A stretch of DNA of 64,000 bases from Corella eumyota (Eukaryota > Chordata > Ascidiacea > Phlebobranchia > Corellidae), in assembly GCA_963082875.1 (NCBI GenBank), contig OY720097.1:19786501-19850500 (forward strand), written 5' to 3'. Of the stretch, positions 43,501-57,091 are shown in pieces (position 1 is the stretch's first letter; every line of letters starts with the position of its first letter). The notes beneath the pieces are model-generated. The model made no database searches. It saw only the letters and a program-made list of their open reading frames with translations, and was not told the origin of the DNA. Both the position numbers and the translations under genes were made by a program.

Positions 43501-44856
43501 AATATTTAAAAATATATAAAGGTGAGAATGATTACATTTACACAAAAATGTTAATCTTTGTGTTTTTGAAATATACACTGTAAATTACTAGATTTTTTAC
43601 TTTAAAATTAAAACAAAAGTTTACGCAATTCGAATTTAATTTTTTTTTTTTGCCCAATAAATTAAATATATATATTTTTTTTTACCTGATGATTGTCTGG
43701 CACATGCCCATCTAACACATAGGGAAGTTCTGTTGTATCAAAACCTTTTCGTTTTTCGTCTTCTATTCCCATGGAATCTACGATCTTAAAATTTAGAATT
43801 TTTCCCTCTCGACCGTTTCGTACTTGATATGCTCTCATCTGCAGTTTAAAAAATTGACTTAAAAAGTTAATTTTATTTTGGTTTTTACATTAAAAATATT
43901 AAAAAATTATAGTAATGCGTTTGAATATAGAAAAAATAAATTATACGAAAATCATATATAAGGATGAAAAATGCTTTCTTTATTTATAAAATTGATTTTA
44001 TATTTTTATACCGCTTTAAAATATTATTTATTTTTTCTCCTACACACTATATTGCGCAAAAAAACTAAATAAAAATTTGGAGTGTTTAGTAAAGTTGACT
44101 TACCCTAGTTGTTATAGATCTTTGGTCACGTGGGCTTCCCACAGGGGCTTGTGCGGTCACGTGGTTGCGAAAGATCGAATTAATGCTGTTAAAAAACGAC
44201 GACTTTCCAACATTAACATGGCCCAAAAGTAAAATCCTCGCACAGTTTACACCAACTTGGTTCAAAGGTTGATATTCCTTGATCGTTTCAATTAATTGGT
44301 ATCGCGTTCTGGTGTGTTGAACATAAATTTTTATTTGTAAAAAGAGCAAGTTTTTTTTATTTGTAAAAAGAGAAGTTTGTAGGTTAGATTAAAATTTAAA
44401 ATATGATTTAAACTTGATTTAATTCTTTAAAGTTACTGGTGATTTAGGCCAAAATTTTAAAGAAAAATTAAACTATCAAACTGCTTTACACTTATACAGA
44501 TAAAAAATATAACTATAAGTTTTTATTAAAATTAAACTCGAGTTTTTTAAATAAATTTCTTACTGTTCGTCCCATGTCAGTGACCTCCACGGCGATTTTA
44601 GCAAGTTACCATGTGTTAACACTAAACAAAAAATTATCAAAAATAAAATAAAAAATTAAAAACAATATTGTCCTTTTAAAATATTACTTTAATGTTTTTA
44701 AAAATAATTGTTCAATGTTACTTACTAGTTAACTTATTCATTGCACCGCCTATAGATAAAAAAAATATTTTTTAAATATTTAAGTTAAATAAAATGAAAT
44801 GTATTTAATAACAAAAATTATAAATAAAACTTACCTTTGGTATTTCCATTACCCAT
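40522..44856 (-). CDS. IFI44/IFI44L-like GTPase with myristoylation-type start
   Basis: Ten minus-strand exons (44835-44856, 44726-44749, 44564-44621, 44104-44308, 43686-43838, 42691-42862, 42363-42472, 41843-42012, 41070-41298, 40522-40650) give 423 aa. The P-loop is GHVNVGKS (residues 64-71), preceded by QLIETIKEYQPLNQ and followed by SFFNSINSIF, a strong match to the IFI44 family. G3 is DSMG (124-127) and G4 is TKID (220-223). The block YTHEIELDPWVDLLALSAL matches the family's C-terminal helix. The N-terminus MGNGNTK suits N-myristoylation at Gly2, and the first two exons are only 22 and 24 bp. The last two exons add a polar Gly/Thr/Pro-rich tail absent from human IFI44. No TLDc-like N-terminal domain is present. 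Vertebrate members are interferon-induced; the role here is unknown. Confidence 0.88.
40770..41012 (+). mobile_element. tRNA-derived SINE, 5'-truncated
   Basis: A forward copy in the last intron of the GTPase gene. It begins just before the B box (ctggattcgatccccactgc) and runs to ccaaggataaataaat. The A-box region is missing. Confidence 0.85.
42073..42248 (+). mobile_element. tRNA-derived SINE, 3' part
   Basis: Only the body and tail are present (ataaacggtatgaactcctg, ccagcacttaatcagcag, ggggtaactcatgttac, attccacatcaaaaataaa). It lies in an intron of the GTPase gene. Confidence 0.85.
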
Positions 44857-47459
44857 CTTAAATTATTATTCAGGACTTTAGAACTATAAATATTTTTAAT
44901 AAATCTATGGGCTACAAAATAAGTAAAATGGATTAGGCAATCCTAAAAAATATACTTGATGCTTATAAAGATTTAAAAAGTTAATTGTAACTTTTTTGCT
45001 TTAAAAACTTAAGTTTATTTTTTTTGTAGTTTATGCTAAAGCTATTCTTATTATACTAATCTTTTACAAGAATGATAAACTCTCCGATCGTTTGCATTTG
45101 TTTTACATTATTTATGTACTTCCTCGCCACTTGAAGGGAATTAAATATTGATGTAATTTAGAAGTGTACATGAATTTGTAATATCTTTTTGTCATAAACT
45201 TTTCGTTGTTTATAACCCTAAGTTTTCATAATTTAAAACGTATTTTGAGATAATATTTTATTAAAAAAGGAAGGCTAAATTGTATTTAATTTTTTATTAA
45301 GCTAACTCTTTTAAACCTAAAGAATTAAACTCTATTTAACTTATGCTTAATTATGTTTTTATTGGGTCAAATTGTTTTTAAATGACTGTCTTTAGTTGTA
45401 GCTTACTTTGTGTTTACTAACAATACTTTATAATAATCTTAACTTATGAAATATGTTTAATGTTTTGAAGATATTTATATTCCTCCTATCCATTGAATGT
45501 CTTACAATTATAACACACACTCAAGGAGCTCTTAAAACACTTCGTAAAACAATGTCGTTTTCTGACAACATTTATTTAATTTATTAACAACTGTGACAAA
45601 TTGTAAAACAAGTTTAAAAATTTACTCAATTAAAATAAAATAAAATTGATATTGCGTTTGAAACTTGATAAATATTTATTTTGATTAGATATGTTATGTA
45701 ATTATAATTGCATTGGTCGTTTTATATTAAATTTAGAAGAATTTTATACTGTTTTAACGCTTAAAAAAGCTCAAATTAGTTTTACGATTTTATATTAAAT
45801 TGAGGATAAACGTATTCTCACCAATAAAACGACTTTAATTTAAATAATGTTTGTTTACGCTTTGCGGGTTAGTGCGCATGCGCAGCAAAATAGAATGACA
45901 GGCGTTTCCCTTAAAGAGTGCATTTCGGTTCATTTTAATAAAAACAGCCTTATAAGCTAATTAAGTTAATTAATTACGACTTATAAGACTAGGCGATAGT
46001 TTTATCAATTATATTTTACGAATACCAAGTTGTAAGAATAGTATGTTAGGTTTGTTTTTTGTAAATTGTGACAATAAAATCGCCATTTAATTTTTGGCGA
46101 CAGTTCGGCGGGAATTGATTACGTCATGGGAGTATTAGATTGTTAGACAAATATCCTAATGAGAATCGTTTAGATATTACACAAAATGTATAAAAATGTA
46201 AAGATTATTAGTTGCGTAAAGTTTGGTATTTTCATGTATCTAGTATTTGATGTTATTTTTTTTATTACCGGGCAATATTTAAATATTATAAAGTTGACGA
46301 AAAATTAAAATTGATTTGCTTTTAAAAGTTTAAAAGTAACAGTCTGACAAGCTCTGTTTAAAAACCAAAATGACATAAATATAAATTTATTTACAGCTTA
46401 GGAATATAATTTGACATTTAAACGTTATTAAAAAATTTTGTAAACATAATTCTTTGATTTCTGAATTTTGGATTTATTAAAAATTAATTTAAAATTTTCT
46501 TTTTTATTGGCTATTATGAGAAATATTTGACTTAACTTTGGAAGCATATTTTGCGTATAAAAGGTTTGGTAAGTGTTCATTATTTTAATAAATGTTACTA
46601 CCATGCTTATTAACAAGTTTGCAGCATGGTTTGATTGTATTTTGACATAAATTTTAAAGGTTTTTTTTTGGTGTATTTTTGCCTGGTGGCAAATGGCAGC
46701 ATATTTTTTGTAATACGCTTGTGATAAAATTTTTAAGGTAGTTTAAAAATTTAATATTGGTCCAATATAAATCATAAGTAGCTAGAGCTAAAATACAAAA
46801 ATTTGCTTTAAATATAACTAATGTATAGTAGCTATTCAAATAGTTATACTAGTATAACAACTGTCATTCATTAGAAATATTAACAATTCAACTATTATTT
46901 GTTTATTAATATCTTTTAAGAGACAATACACAATTGTGGTTGACATTTACCCAATGTTATTATTGCCTTACACCATTCAGACATTGAGTTATGTAGCATA
47001 AAAATTGTATTAGTCATAACTATGTGCTTGCTTAATGAATAATATAAATATGATTATTTTCTCCCAAACTGAAAGTTTGTAATTTCTAAATAAGGTTGTG
47101 TGTTTTCATCTCGAGTGAACATGCTTTCTGTGTGTAAGTGTAGGTTTAGATGTTTTTGTGTTTATAGAGCATTAAGAAAATATTCTTTAAAATAAAATAA
47201 ATAAAAATAATAAGAAAACAGTCAGTGGTTAAGTTTTGTTTACAAGTTTGACGGGTAAATTTTTTTGATTGATTAGTTTTGGGGTCAAGTAGTTTATATA
47301 TTTGAAGAATGATTTATTTGGTATAATATGTTTTAAACAAAAAAAAATCAGATTTATTTTTTATTTTATAAATTTAAATTCTAGAAAACGGAATTGTAGC
47401 ATGCTAATTTGTACATAATAATAATTAAATTACTGAAACAAATTAAAAAAGTACAAAAA
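44857..47459. promoter_or_regulatory. Divergent upstream region of the GTPase and catenin genes
   Basis: A 2.6-kb gap between divergent start codons. A perfect NRF1-type palindrome TGCGCATGCGCA lies at 45873-45884. An E2F-like site TTCGGCGGGAA is at 46104-46114, with TTTGGCGA just before it (46093-46100) and a CRE half-site (attacgtcat) just after, near 46118. Together these mark a likely promoter in otherwise A/T-rich sequence. No extra gene was supported. Confidence 0.5.
45873..45884. promoter_or_regulatory. NRF1-type palindrome
   Basis: TGCGCATGCGCA matches the NRF1 consensus YGCGCAYGCGCR on both strands. CpG-bearing 12-mers are rare in this A/T-rich window. Binding is inferred. Confidence 0.55.
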
Positions 47460-50400
47460 ATGACAACGATGGAAAGTCGTCATCTTATCCAGCAACAAGA
47501 GAGTCTTTCAGGGGAGAGTGATGACCGTTCGATGGAGGAAGACTCTGCTGCCTCAATCCTTGCATCTGTAAGGGAGCAGGAGCACGAGTTTGCGAAACTT
47601 ACAAAAGAAATTGAGGAGGAACGAAGAACTGTTGCTCAGCAGTTAAATAATGATCGGGTGGGTATTTAATGCGATTTTAACTTTGGAGTTTTTGATATTT
47701 TTCAAGTGTTTTTTAATTTTTTTTAGAGATATGTTTTTTTAAAACACCTTTTTTTTAAAGGTAGGGTTTGTTGACTTTTTGGTTTTGTTAAAATTAGATT
47801 GAAACTTGTGTATACCTTAGCCTAGTATGTAGTTAAACATATTGTACATTATACTGTTGGCTGTTTATTTAAAGAAAAACTTAGTTAAGCTGTAATGGTT
47901 TTCTATTATTTATTGTTTAAAAAAACTTAATAAAGCTAGTTAACTTTAAACCGAAATTGAATAACAACAGGTCTATTTCTCGCTTACTATAGTGATATTT
48001 GATAAAGCAGTAGTCGATGCTATTTATACATATCAAGTTCAGCTCAGTTTCCTGGAAATGCACCATTGCAAAACTTAACTTTTCTCCTCTCTACTTGTCT
48101 GGCTATTTGTTTTATTCCACTTGACTGAATACTCGATTGTTTAAACTTAACTCGTATTGAGCGGCTGGCTTTTGGTGTTGTATTTCCTTGAGGTTTATTT
48201 TCGACGTAATTTCGGCATGCTTTACTGCCTGCGTTTGGAGTTTGTTTTAAACTGTTTTAATCAGGAAATGTATAAGTTTACACTGTAAACATCCTGAGAC
48301 ATCATTCAAGGGGTTATCTACGTAAAATTCACGTCACTTTTTTCGGTTATTACATTTGAAGTATAAAAGTTTGGTTTTATTTGACAGGAAATCTTATGAG
48401 TTAGTGTAGCTGGAGGAAATGCATTGTGTGTTTCTTTTATTTATGCCTAGGTGTATATAAATAAATTGCCGATATGGATTGCTATAAATTAAAGGTAATC
48501 AGGACAAGTTGGGTAATTTCGACAAGAAGTGATCACAGAAAGTTAGTTCTTAATTTCAACACAGCAACAGCATTTTTTGCTTTGAATGAAGAGCTTTGGA
48601 TAAAATTAAAGAATTTATTGTTTAAAAAAGACATATATTTTGAAAATGAAGTTCTCTAAGAGACCAGAGTTCGTTAACACAATATCATGCGACAAAGTAC
48701 TACTAGAAAAAACAACATCACCTTTAACAGTCATAACTCCAGTGCCTCATGTTAAATCTAAACACTTCGGAATATCAGCTAAATTAAACTTGTTTGAGAG
48801 CAAATTCTTACATAATTTAAACAACAATAGGTCATGGGGTAGTTGTGAGTTGGATAATATTAGTAATGGTTATCAGTCTTCTTTAGAAGGGAGTGTAAAT
48901 GCAGGTTTCACAAGTGATGAAGAGGTAATAATTGTTTTTTGTTTTATCATTTTTGTTGTTGTTTAACAAGGGTATATTTGTAAGTGCTAGTTTGTTAGTA
49001 TACAATTTGTTTTTTAAATTTAAGCGTTTTTTTTTCTTTAAATAAAATAAAATAGGGTATTAATAAACTTTTGTGATTTCTAAAAAAATATGTTTTATGA
49101 TATATTATATACCGTTTTATAGGTTAAAATCTTTTTTTAGGTCATTTTATACTATTCTGGTGTTTTAAATATTTATTTTACTAAAAAAGGATTCTTTTAA
49201 AAAATTAGTATTTCTGTAATAATATGTTTATCGGTGCATACTATGAAAGTAGCTGGAATTTTTATTCTATATTTAAAAGATTCTTTTTCAAAATAAAATT
49301 GAATTATTACCAGACATTACTTGGCGCCCTGTCATCTATATTACATTAAATTCTCCTATTTTAATACTAAAGATTTCCTAAACTACAGTAGCGTGTATTT
49401 TAAAGTCATGCTTTAGTGAACAACAATAGATTGATTTTTCTTAGTTTATATGTCACTGTATATAGAAATAGATATACCTTTACGAACAATGTTTTTCTCT
49501 TTTTTACAATTTAATTTTGCTGTTGGTTAAAATGTATTAAAATTGATATTTTTAATACGTAAATTGCATGGTTATTGCTTAACACAATACATGTTTTGTA
49601 TATGCATGGTTATAAAAGCTATCATTAACTGTATTTTTAGCACAGGCTAAAAAAAATTTGACTATCATTATTTAAATTACTTACTTTGTTATTTCATTTT
49701 TCCTACACTTAAAACTAACTATAAATTTTATTATCATTAGTTAGTATATAAATGTAGAATACATTCTTAACATTGATTTAGTTTAAAAAATGTAACAAAC
49801 TTTCATTTTACTAAGAATATAAATGCCATTTTTTAATATGTTGTAGGTATTCTACAAAAAAAAAACAATCAAACGAAAACATAATTTTTTTTCACAAAAA
49901 AAAAAATAGGAATTTAAATTAAAAGATTTTTATATTCAATTTTTTTTTCCAATTAATTTTGAGTTATTTTTACAGGATTACTCGGTTCATTCGGAAAGTA
50001 TGAACTCGGACGGATATTACGATTCACAACAAGGCGATTTTGTGACCGAAACCTTTTCTCGTAGAGAAGATTACAGCGCTCCCAGAGTTGAAACCGAAGT
50101 CATGGTTGATGACGATGGAGTTGCTAAAACTGTCACGGTAAAAATTAACAATATTTTTTTTTACTAAAGTTAAGATAAAAATGCTTTTATACTGGAATTA
50201 TGCTGCCTGTATATCAGAATTTTTATATCAAAATTAGATTAACCAACTATACATCTATGTTTCGTCCATTAATTTTTTAATTTTTTTATAGAAACGAATT
50301 GTGACGAAAACTGTAACAGAACGAAGAGTAAGACATATTGAAGATGAGGACAGCTTGCCAAGAAATAATCACAGGTGAATATTGTAAAATAGTAATTATA

Positions 50401-53400
50401 TATACTGTGTACATTTAGTTTTATACAAATATCATTTAAATTAAACAGAAATAATATAAAGAAACTGATTTAATATAACATTAATTCATCAGTCTTATAT
50501 TTAAATATTTTTTAATTAATAAACATCTTGTTTCTGTTACCAGTTTATATACCCAGTTAAGAATAAGAAAAAATTTAACTTAAAAGTTTATAAATTTTTA
50601 TTTTTTTGTATTTTTTAGTTTATCTCGGCCAGTAAGAAATGGATCAGAAAGAAGTAATTCTGAACTTGAGAACGGATATAACTCAAACAGACGACCAAAA
50701 CATTCTAACATGAGCAGTCCTTCATATCAAGATGAACGTACTGGTCTACTGGCTAGAAGGTATGTTTATTACATTTAATGGTTTGTCAGGATAATTTGTG
50801 TTGTAAAATTTTAAATTTTAAAGATAAGCCTTTTTAGGAAAATGTAACAAGTTTCTTAAGGTAGTTTTTTGTTTATTAAATCAGTTTTTGTTTCGTGGTC
50901 TTTGTAATTAAAACACATTTTTATAATAAAATATTAATATCATATTGTGTTTGCTGAAAAACAGTGTTAAAATGTATTACAAAAAAAAAAAAGAAAAATT
51001 AAACATGGTTTAAAAAAATTAAAATTAAAAAAAAAAAGAATTTAATAAAATTTTTGATGTTTAGATCATCGGGTAGTAGTTCAAGCAGCGGGGGAATGAG
51101 ACAACAACCACAAGGTTACAGATACAACCCGCCAAGACAGCAAGATCATTTTGGTTCAACCGATGAAGTGAGAAAACAACAAACACCAGAGAAATTTCAA
51201 CCTGAAGATTATGGCTTAGAAGATGACAAGTAATTTCATTTCAATATTAGTTATAAATAATTACTTGGTTTAGTAGGAATTTTGTATCTTTATATAGTAA
51301 TCTATATTTTTACCTGTATACTAATAGCCAAGTTAATTTTAAGTAGTGTAAATTTACATTAAAATAAAATGTAATTTTATTGTATCTATTTAATTCTATA
51401 TATAACTTGTTTAGTTTATTTAGCAACATAGCAAAAATTTTAAATCGCTATCACACCAACAATAACTTTAGAACAATTTTTTTGGTCTTGAATATTCAAC
51501 TATTAAATAAGCAAGTTAACATTAAGCCATATATATTACAGGGGAAGTGATTATGACGATGAAGGGGACCAGTATGGGCTTGAACCTTCCTCATTCAGGG
51601 AGAATAGCAGGAGACCTGGTAGTGTGTCATCTGATGGATCAAATCCTAGCAGGTTCGTTGACAATTAAAGCTAAATTATTAAAAATCAAAATAATACTAA
51701 TTTGTTGCTTACATGCATTAAACTTCATTTTTAGATTGCCAATTTAAAAAAATTACAAACTTAATTTTTTTTATGTTTAAAACTATTTATGTAAATAAGA
51801 ACTAAAAAATGATTTTTTTTGTTCAGATATGAAAAAGATATGCCAACAGCTGCTCCCAGAGTGACACCAAAAACTCAAATTGGACGAGCTCCTCTTGCTA
51901 CACAAGAAACAGGCAGTAGAGGAAGTTTAGACCAGTGAGTTCCAGTTAAAATATTAAAAAAAATAATATATAATATAAATTAAAAATATTTTTCCACATT
52001 TTTCGATTGACAAACTGTTTAAATTTTATTTTTTTGTGTGAATTTTACAGTATCATTACAGTGTTTTATTTTCTTTTGTTATTTACAAGTTCGTTTTTAT
52101 TTTTAGATTGGGAACTAATTGGAAAACTCCCCCTCTGAAAGAAATCATTAAAATGTTGTCCTATCCAGTGCCAGTGGTTCAACAGAATGCTGCAGGTTAC
52201 CTTCAACATTTGTGTTATAATGATGATGAAATCAAATCAGAAATAAGACAACTCGGTAAAAAATTTTTATTGTTTAAAAAAAAGTCAAATATTTTTCTTA
52301 AAAACTCACTGTAAAAATTAAATTTTATTTAAATATGTTAGTTTGAACAAAATATGTTATAAAACCATTTAAATCTTGGCTGATAGCTTTTAAAAGTTTA
52401 TTTTAACTAATTACCCTTTAAATTTATATTAGTCATTTAAACGGTGCAGGTAAATTTAAAGTAGTTTATTTTTATTTTTGTTATTATTATATTGCTGTGA
52501 CCTGTTATAGATTTTAAACAGTATAATGATATATGAGAATTATTATACTTTTTTGTGCCTTCAAGCTATTTGCTTGGTTTTATTACCAGTGGTTTAGTTT
52601 TGTAGACTATTTTAAACTGTTCTTAAAATTTGGTAATTCAAACAAATTGAATTTTAAGTTGTGGGTACAAACAATCCTAAAAAACGATCTTCTTAAATTT
52701 CTGTCCTTAGATGCCTTTTTTTTCTATTACTTTATTGACATTAACAACACAACTTATTATCTATAGACCGGAGATAAAGAAAATCTCATTTTTAACCAAT
52801 TTTTTCTTCTAAATAAAGGTGGAATACCCCCTCTTATTAAACTACTGGACAACTCAAGCGCCGGTGTTGAATATAATGCAGCTGGTACATTAAGGAATTT
52901 GTGCTACGGGCCCAAAAATGACAAGAACAAAATCGAGATAAAGAATTGTCAGGGCGTCCCTGCTGTTGTGAGGTTAATCAGAGCGGCAAGAAATGAAGAC
53001 ACAAAAGAACAAGCAACTGGTATGTAAAAAATTTAAAAATGTGTTTTTTCTATGATACAGTTATAAAATTATTAAAATTAAAATTTAAAATAATGCTTTT
53101 TTTTCCAAATTTATTTATTTTATAATTTTTTACTAATTTTTAGCTTCTTTATTTTTGTCTTTTTTTTAATTTTAGTTTTTGACTAACTTGATTTCTTTAA
53201 AATCTTTATTAAAAATAATGTTTTTTTTTATTCTAAATTTATTTATTTATTTTATAAATTTTCACTGATTTGTAGCATATTTACAACAATTTTAATTTTT
53301 TTATTAATGTTACATTTTGACGACCTTATTTTTTTCAGGTACATTATGGAATCTGTCAGCTCATCCAGACCTTAAAGGACAAGTATTAGAACTTGGTTTG

Positions 53401-56400
53401 GAGCCACTAACTAACCTAGTTATCACACCATATGCTGAGACAGTGTCAAAGGACAGCAAACCAAAAGATGTTGTAATGCAAGATGTATTCACTAATGCTG
53501 TTGGTGTCATTAGGTGAGTAAATAAATTTTAACATTTTAATTTTAAAGATTTTCTTATAACTTTGGTAATGAATGTCTTACAAACTGCATTTTAATTGTT
53601 GTAATATGGTCACAACTAACTTTTGCTTGTGGTGATTTTGGTCACACCACAAATGGCAGTTTTTTTTTGAAGGTCTATAGGTATTGTAATTGGCTATGTG
53701 ATATTTTTATACTAGTTCATAAAATCCAAAACATTAAATTTTAAAAAATAAACATTTTTTTTAGAAATTTGAGTTCTACAGACAGTGTAGAAAATCGTAA
53801 AAGATTACGACAATGTCCCGATCTTGTGATTTCTCTTATTAGTGTTTTGCAAACTAACGTGGATAACGAAAATATTCAAAATAAGGTAGAAAAAATCACT
53901 TATTTAAAAAAACTTTTTAATATTTATGCAAGAAAATCAGTTTTGGGATTTTTTTTATTCTTTTTTATGGTTTAAAAAATCATATTTATTCTCTTTTTTT
54001 ATCCTTTAATCTTAACATAAGAAAATAATTAACTTCTATCGTTATAATCTATTTACTCTAGGTGTTAATTAAGCCAAAGTACATAAAACTCAATTAGCAG
54101 CAGTTTGCCAACTCCTTTTTTGTTTGTTTTAGGCCACTGAGAACATAATGTGTGTGTTAAGAAATCTAACATACAAGATACAAGATGAAACAGTGGATTA
54201 CGAGTCTCTGCATATGCCCCCTAAACAAGAACAACCTGACGATAAAGCTGATACTTCATGCTTCGGAAAGAAGAAAAATAAAGGTAGTTACAAAAATATG
54301 TTAAAATAAAGGTTTTATTATTTTTTTTTTCTATTTTTTTTTACTTAAAAAAATTAAAATCAATTTTAAAAAAAATTCATAAAAATTTTTTTAGAAAAAG
54401 CTCCAGAGGTAGTTGAACAGATCCCGCCAAATGATCCGGATGCGGTAGGATCAGATCTGTTATACCAACCACAGAATGCTCGTCTCTACATCACGGTCTT
54501 GCAGAAATGTCAAAAAGGAGATATCACTGAAGCCTGTTTGGGAACTCTACAAAATCTTACCAATGGTGTTTGGAAGGTAAAATTTTAATTTTTAAAATGA
54601 TTTTACTATGCTTAGTTTAAAAAAAAACTATTTTTTAAGATTCAATTTTAAGTATTTTACACTTAATTTTTTAACCCAATATTTAAAGTTTAAACATTTT
54701 AAATTTTTATTTTTTTTTTGTAACAAGTATTATTTAATAAATAGACCAGTTAAAATTCGCTTCACAGTTTTAATGTTAAACTACAAATAAAATCTTGTAT
54801 TTGATTTAAATTTATACCATTTCTCGGGAAAGTAATGGTAAATTTAACCTCACTTTTATTTGCCTATAAAACTGCCTTTAAAAGCCACCCCGTCATTTTA
54901 TAGCCTTGTAGTTATATGATGTCTTTAAGAGCACTTTATAACTTCTAAAGTGCTTCTGAAATCACTACTTTAATACTGTTTAGGCTATACCATGGATTTA
55001 AATTCAAATAAGATACCAATAGTGTATAAATCACTAAAAAAACTTTAAAAATAGTTAACATTTTTTTGTATGGTAAAATTAAATTGGTCTTATAAATTAA
55101 TAAAATCAAAAATTTTACTGATAGTATATAAATTGTATTTAATAAATTTTGGCTTTAAAAAATTCATAAAATAACCCAATAATATGCTACTAAACATTTT
55201 TAAATGCAACTAAATATATATTACGAAAAGTTATAACAAATCTATTATTAAAATGATGTAATATAAATATCAATGTTACCAACTATTGTTGACTCAACAA
55301 AATAATAAAAAGTTTTTTATTTATTTAGTGGGCGGCATATGCCAGAGCGGTTGTACGTAAAGAGAAAGGGTTGCCGGTAATTATCGACCGTTTACGAACA
55401 GACAACGATCAAATAGTTCGGGCTGGAACCATTGCTTTAACCAATTTGGCTGAAGACCATAAGAACAAAGAATTAATTGGTAAGAATCTGGTTTTGGTTA
55501 TTTTTTATGGTCCGACTTAATCTTTAAAAACGTATTAAAAAATGATTTTTACTTACAATATCAACTTTCTTTTTCTAAAAAATTGGACCTAAATTTTATT
55601 TTTTTGGAAATATATTAGTTTAATTTAAATTAATAATTGTTTTAATTTATTGACCCTACAGCTTAAATATTTAATTATGTCAAACCTTACTAAACTGAAA
55701 ACAAATGTGTAATGTATTTACCTAGCACTTTGATTTTTATGTGATGTTTATTTTCTGTCAATTGTAAGTACGCCCTTTGGTCGTTGTGTTATAAAAATAG
55801 TCTGTGATGTAATATACACATAACCAAGAAAATAACTTACACCTTTACTAAACCTTGTGAAAAATCTATTTAAAAATGTAAATGGTATTTTCGCAGTACA
55901 TTTTTATCAAAGATTCGTGTCAATTTTTTTTTACATAAAAATATATTTGCTAAAATTTAATAATTAAGATGTTACTTTATGTGCAAAAATCACTAAATCT
56001 AATTTTCCGCACAGGTAAATTTGCGATGAAAGATTTAATTTACAAACTGCCCGGCTCCGATCCAAATGTAAGAATATCTGACACAACAACCATTGCTGTT
56101 CTCAACACGATCAGAAATCTTGTCCAGAAAAGTCCGGAAAACACCGGACATCTTCGTGAGGCTACAGGGATCGAAAAAATAACAACAATTAATAACTCAA
56201 GGTAAAAAAATTTGGTTTTTAAAGATTTTTTTCTTCTGATTTTGTTTTCTAATTTTTATTTATATATTATAGGGATAGCAGTCGTTATCATGCAAGAGTT
56301 GTCAAAGCTGCCGGTCAAGTATTAGTGGCCATTTGGGATAACAAAGAAGTTAGATCTCAACTTAAGAAGGATGGTTGGAATAAAAACCATTTCACACCAA

Positions 56401-57091
56401 CGTACACCATCAGTACTCTACCCAGAAAGTAAGTTTTGGTTTATTTATAGAGGTGTTAGCTAAAGAAAATATTTAAATAAGAAAAACTACTTGTTTTTTG
56501 GAAATTTTATACATTTAAAAAATCCAAAAATCTACAAAAAAATTCTAAAATTTTTTTTTCTATTCCAGTAGTGGAAAAGCATCTTCAGTTCCATATGAGG
56601 AACCAAGGAGCACACCTGGAGGTTCAACTGGAGGAAGGAGATCTCAGAGGAAAACGAGTCAAAGTGCTGAGGAGGTATATTTAAATTTTTTTTGTTACTC
56701 TTCAATGTTTAAATTAGAAAAAATTATATTTTATTTAAGTTATTTAAAATATAAAAATATTAAATGAAGTCCACATTACCAAAAACTGTTTTATCCAATT
56801 AAAATTTCCCTAAAACTTAAAATCCAAAAACAACATTTACCACAATTTAGGTCGAATTTTTTTGCATTTTTTAGAGATTTTCTATAGAAAAGTTTTTTAA
56901 AAATAGTTTTATTGTCGGTGAAATGTTATTTTCAGGTAGTTTTCTGTTTATACAGACAATGTGAATGTTTCAGGGCTTATTTAGGCATTGTGAATTTAAT
57001 TTTTTCTATTGTACAGGTCCCCCTACAGTCCCCAAGCGTAGAACTAACTGATTCAAACAAAAGAAAGGCTCCAGCAGATTCCTGGGTGTAA
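47460..57091 (+). CDS. CTNND: p120/ARVCF/delta-catenin family armadillo protein
   Basis: Eighteen exons join in phase to 873 aa: 47460-47657, 49976-50137, 50292-50374, 50619-50759, 51065-51229, 51542-51652, 51827-51934, 52107-52255, 52819-53019, 53339-53513, 53765-53885, 54133-54283, 54395-54576, 55329-55479, 56015-56201, 56273-56428, 56569-56674 and 57017-57091. The family binds the juxtamembrane part of classical cadherins and steadies adherens junctions. An N-terminal coiled coil (ASILASVREQEHEFAKLTKE) matches p120 and ARVCF. The head has VTKRIVTKTVTERR, like the family's KKVVKTVTT block. Armadillo repeats start near residue 323 (QQNAAGYLQHLCY, GTLRNLCYG, GTLWNLS). The insert CFGKKKNK corresponds to p120's basic loop. 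The C-terminus DSWV is a PDZ ligand as in ARVCF, delta-catenin and PKP4. A second in-frame ATG lies three codons in. Which vertebrate paralogue is closest cannot be decided by eye. Confidence 0.95.
48646..48924 (+). CDS. CTNND: Possible alternative first exon of the catenin gene
   Basis: A 93-codon open exon ends GATGAAGAG before GTAATA, in the same phase (0) as the normal first exon, so it could splice to 49976. It starts with ATG at 48646 after an in-frame stop at 48607-48609. The peptide begins MKFSKRPEFVNTISC and ends GFTSDEE. An isoform starting here would lack the N-terminal coiled coil. Use as a cassette exon is less likely because the upstream acceptor is poor. I know of no homologue. 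Confidence 0.45.
53085..53330. repeat. Imperfect duplication in a catenin intron
   Basis: A 70-bp T-rich block (aaaataatg, tttccaaatttatttattttata, ttagctt) recurs in similar form about 125 bp later. It is probably an intronic tandem duplication. Confidence 0.55.

Noticed and set aside
52533-52766. 77-codon open frame in a catenin intron
   Set aside because: It is dominated by Phe, Leu and Lys codons as expected from A/T-rich sequence and has no splice context in phase.
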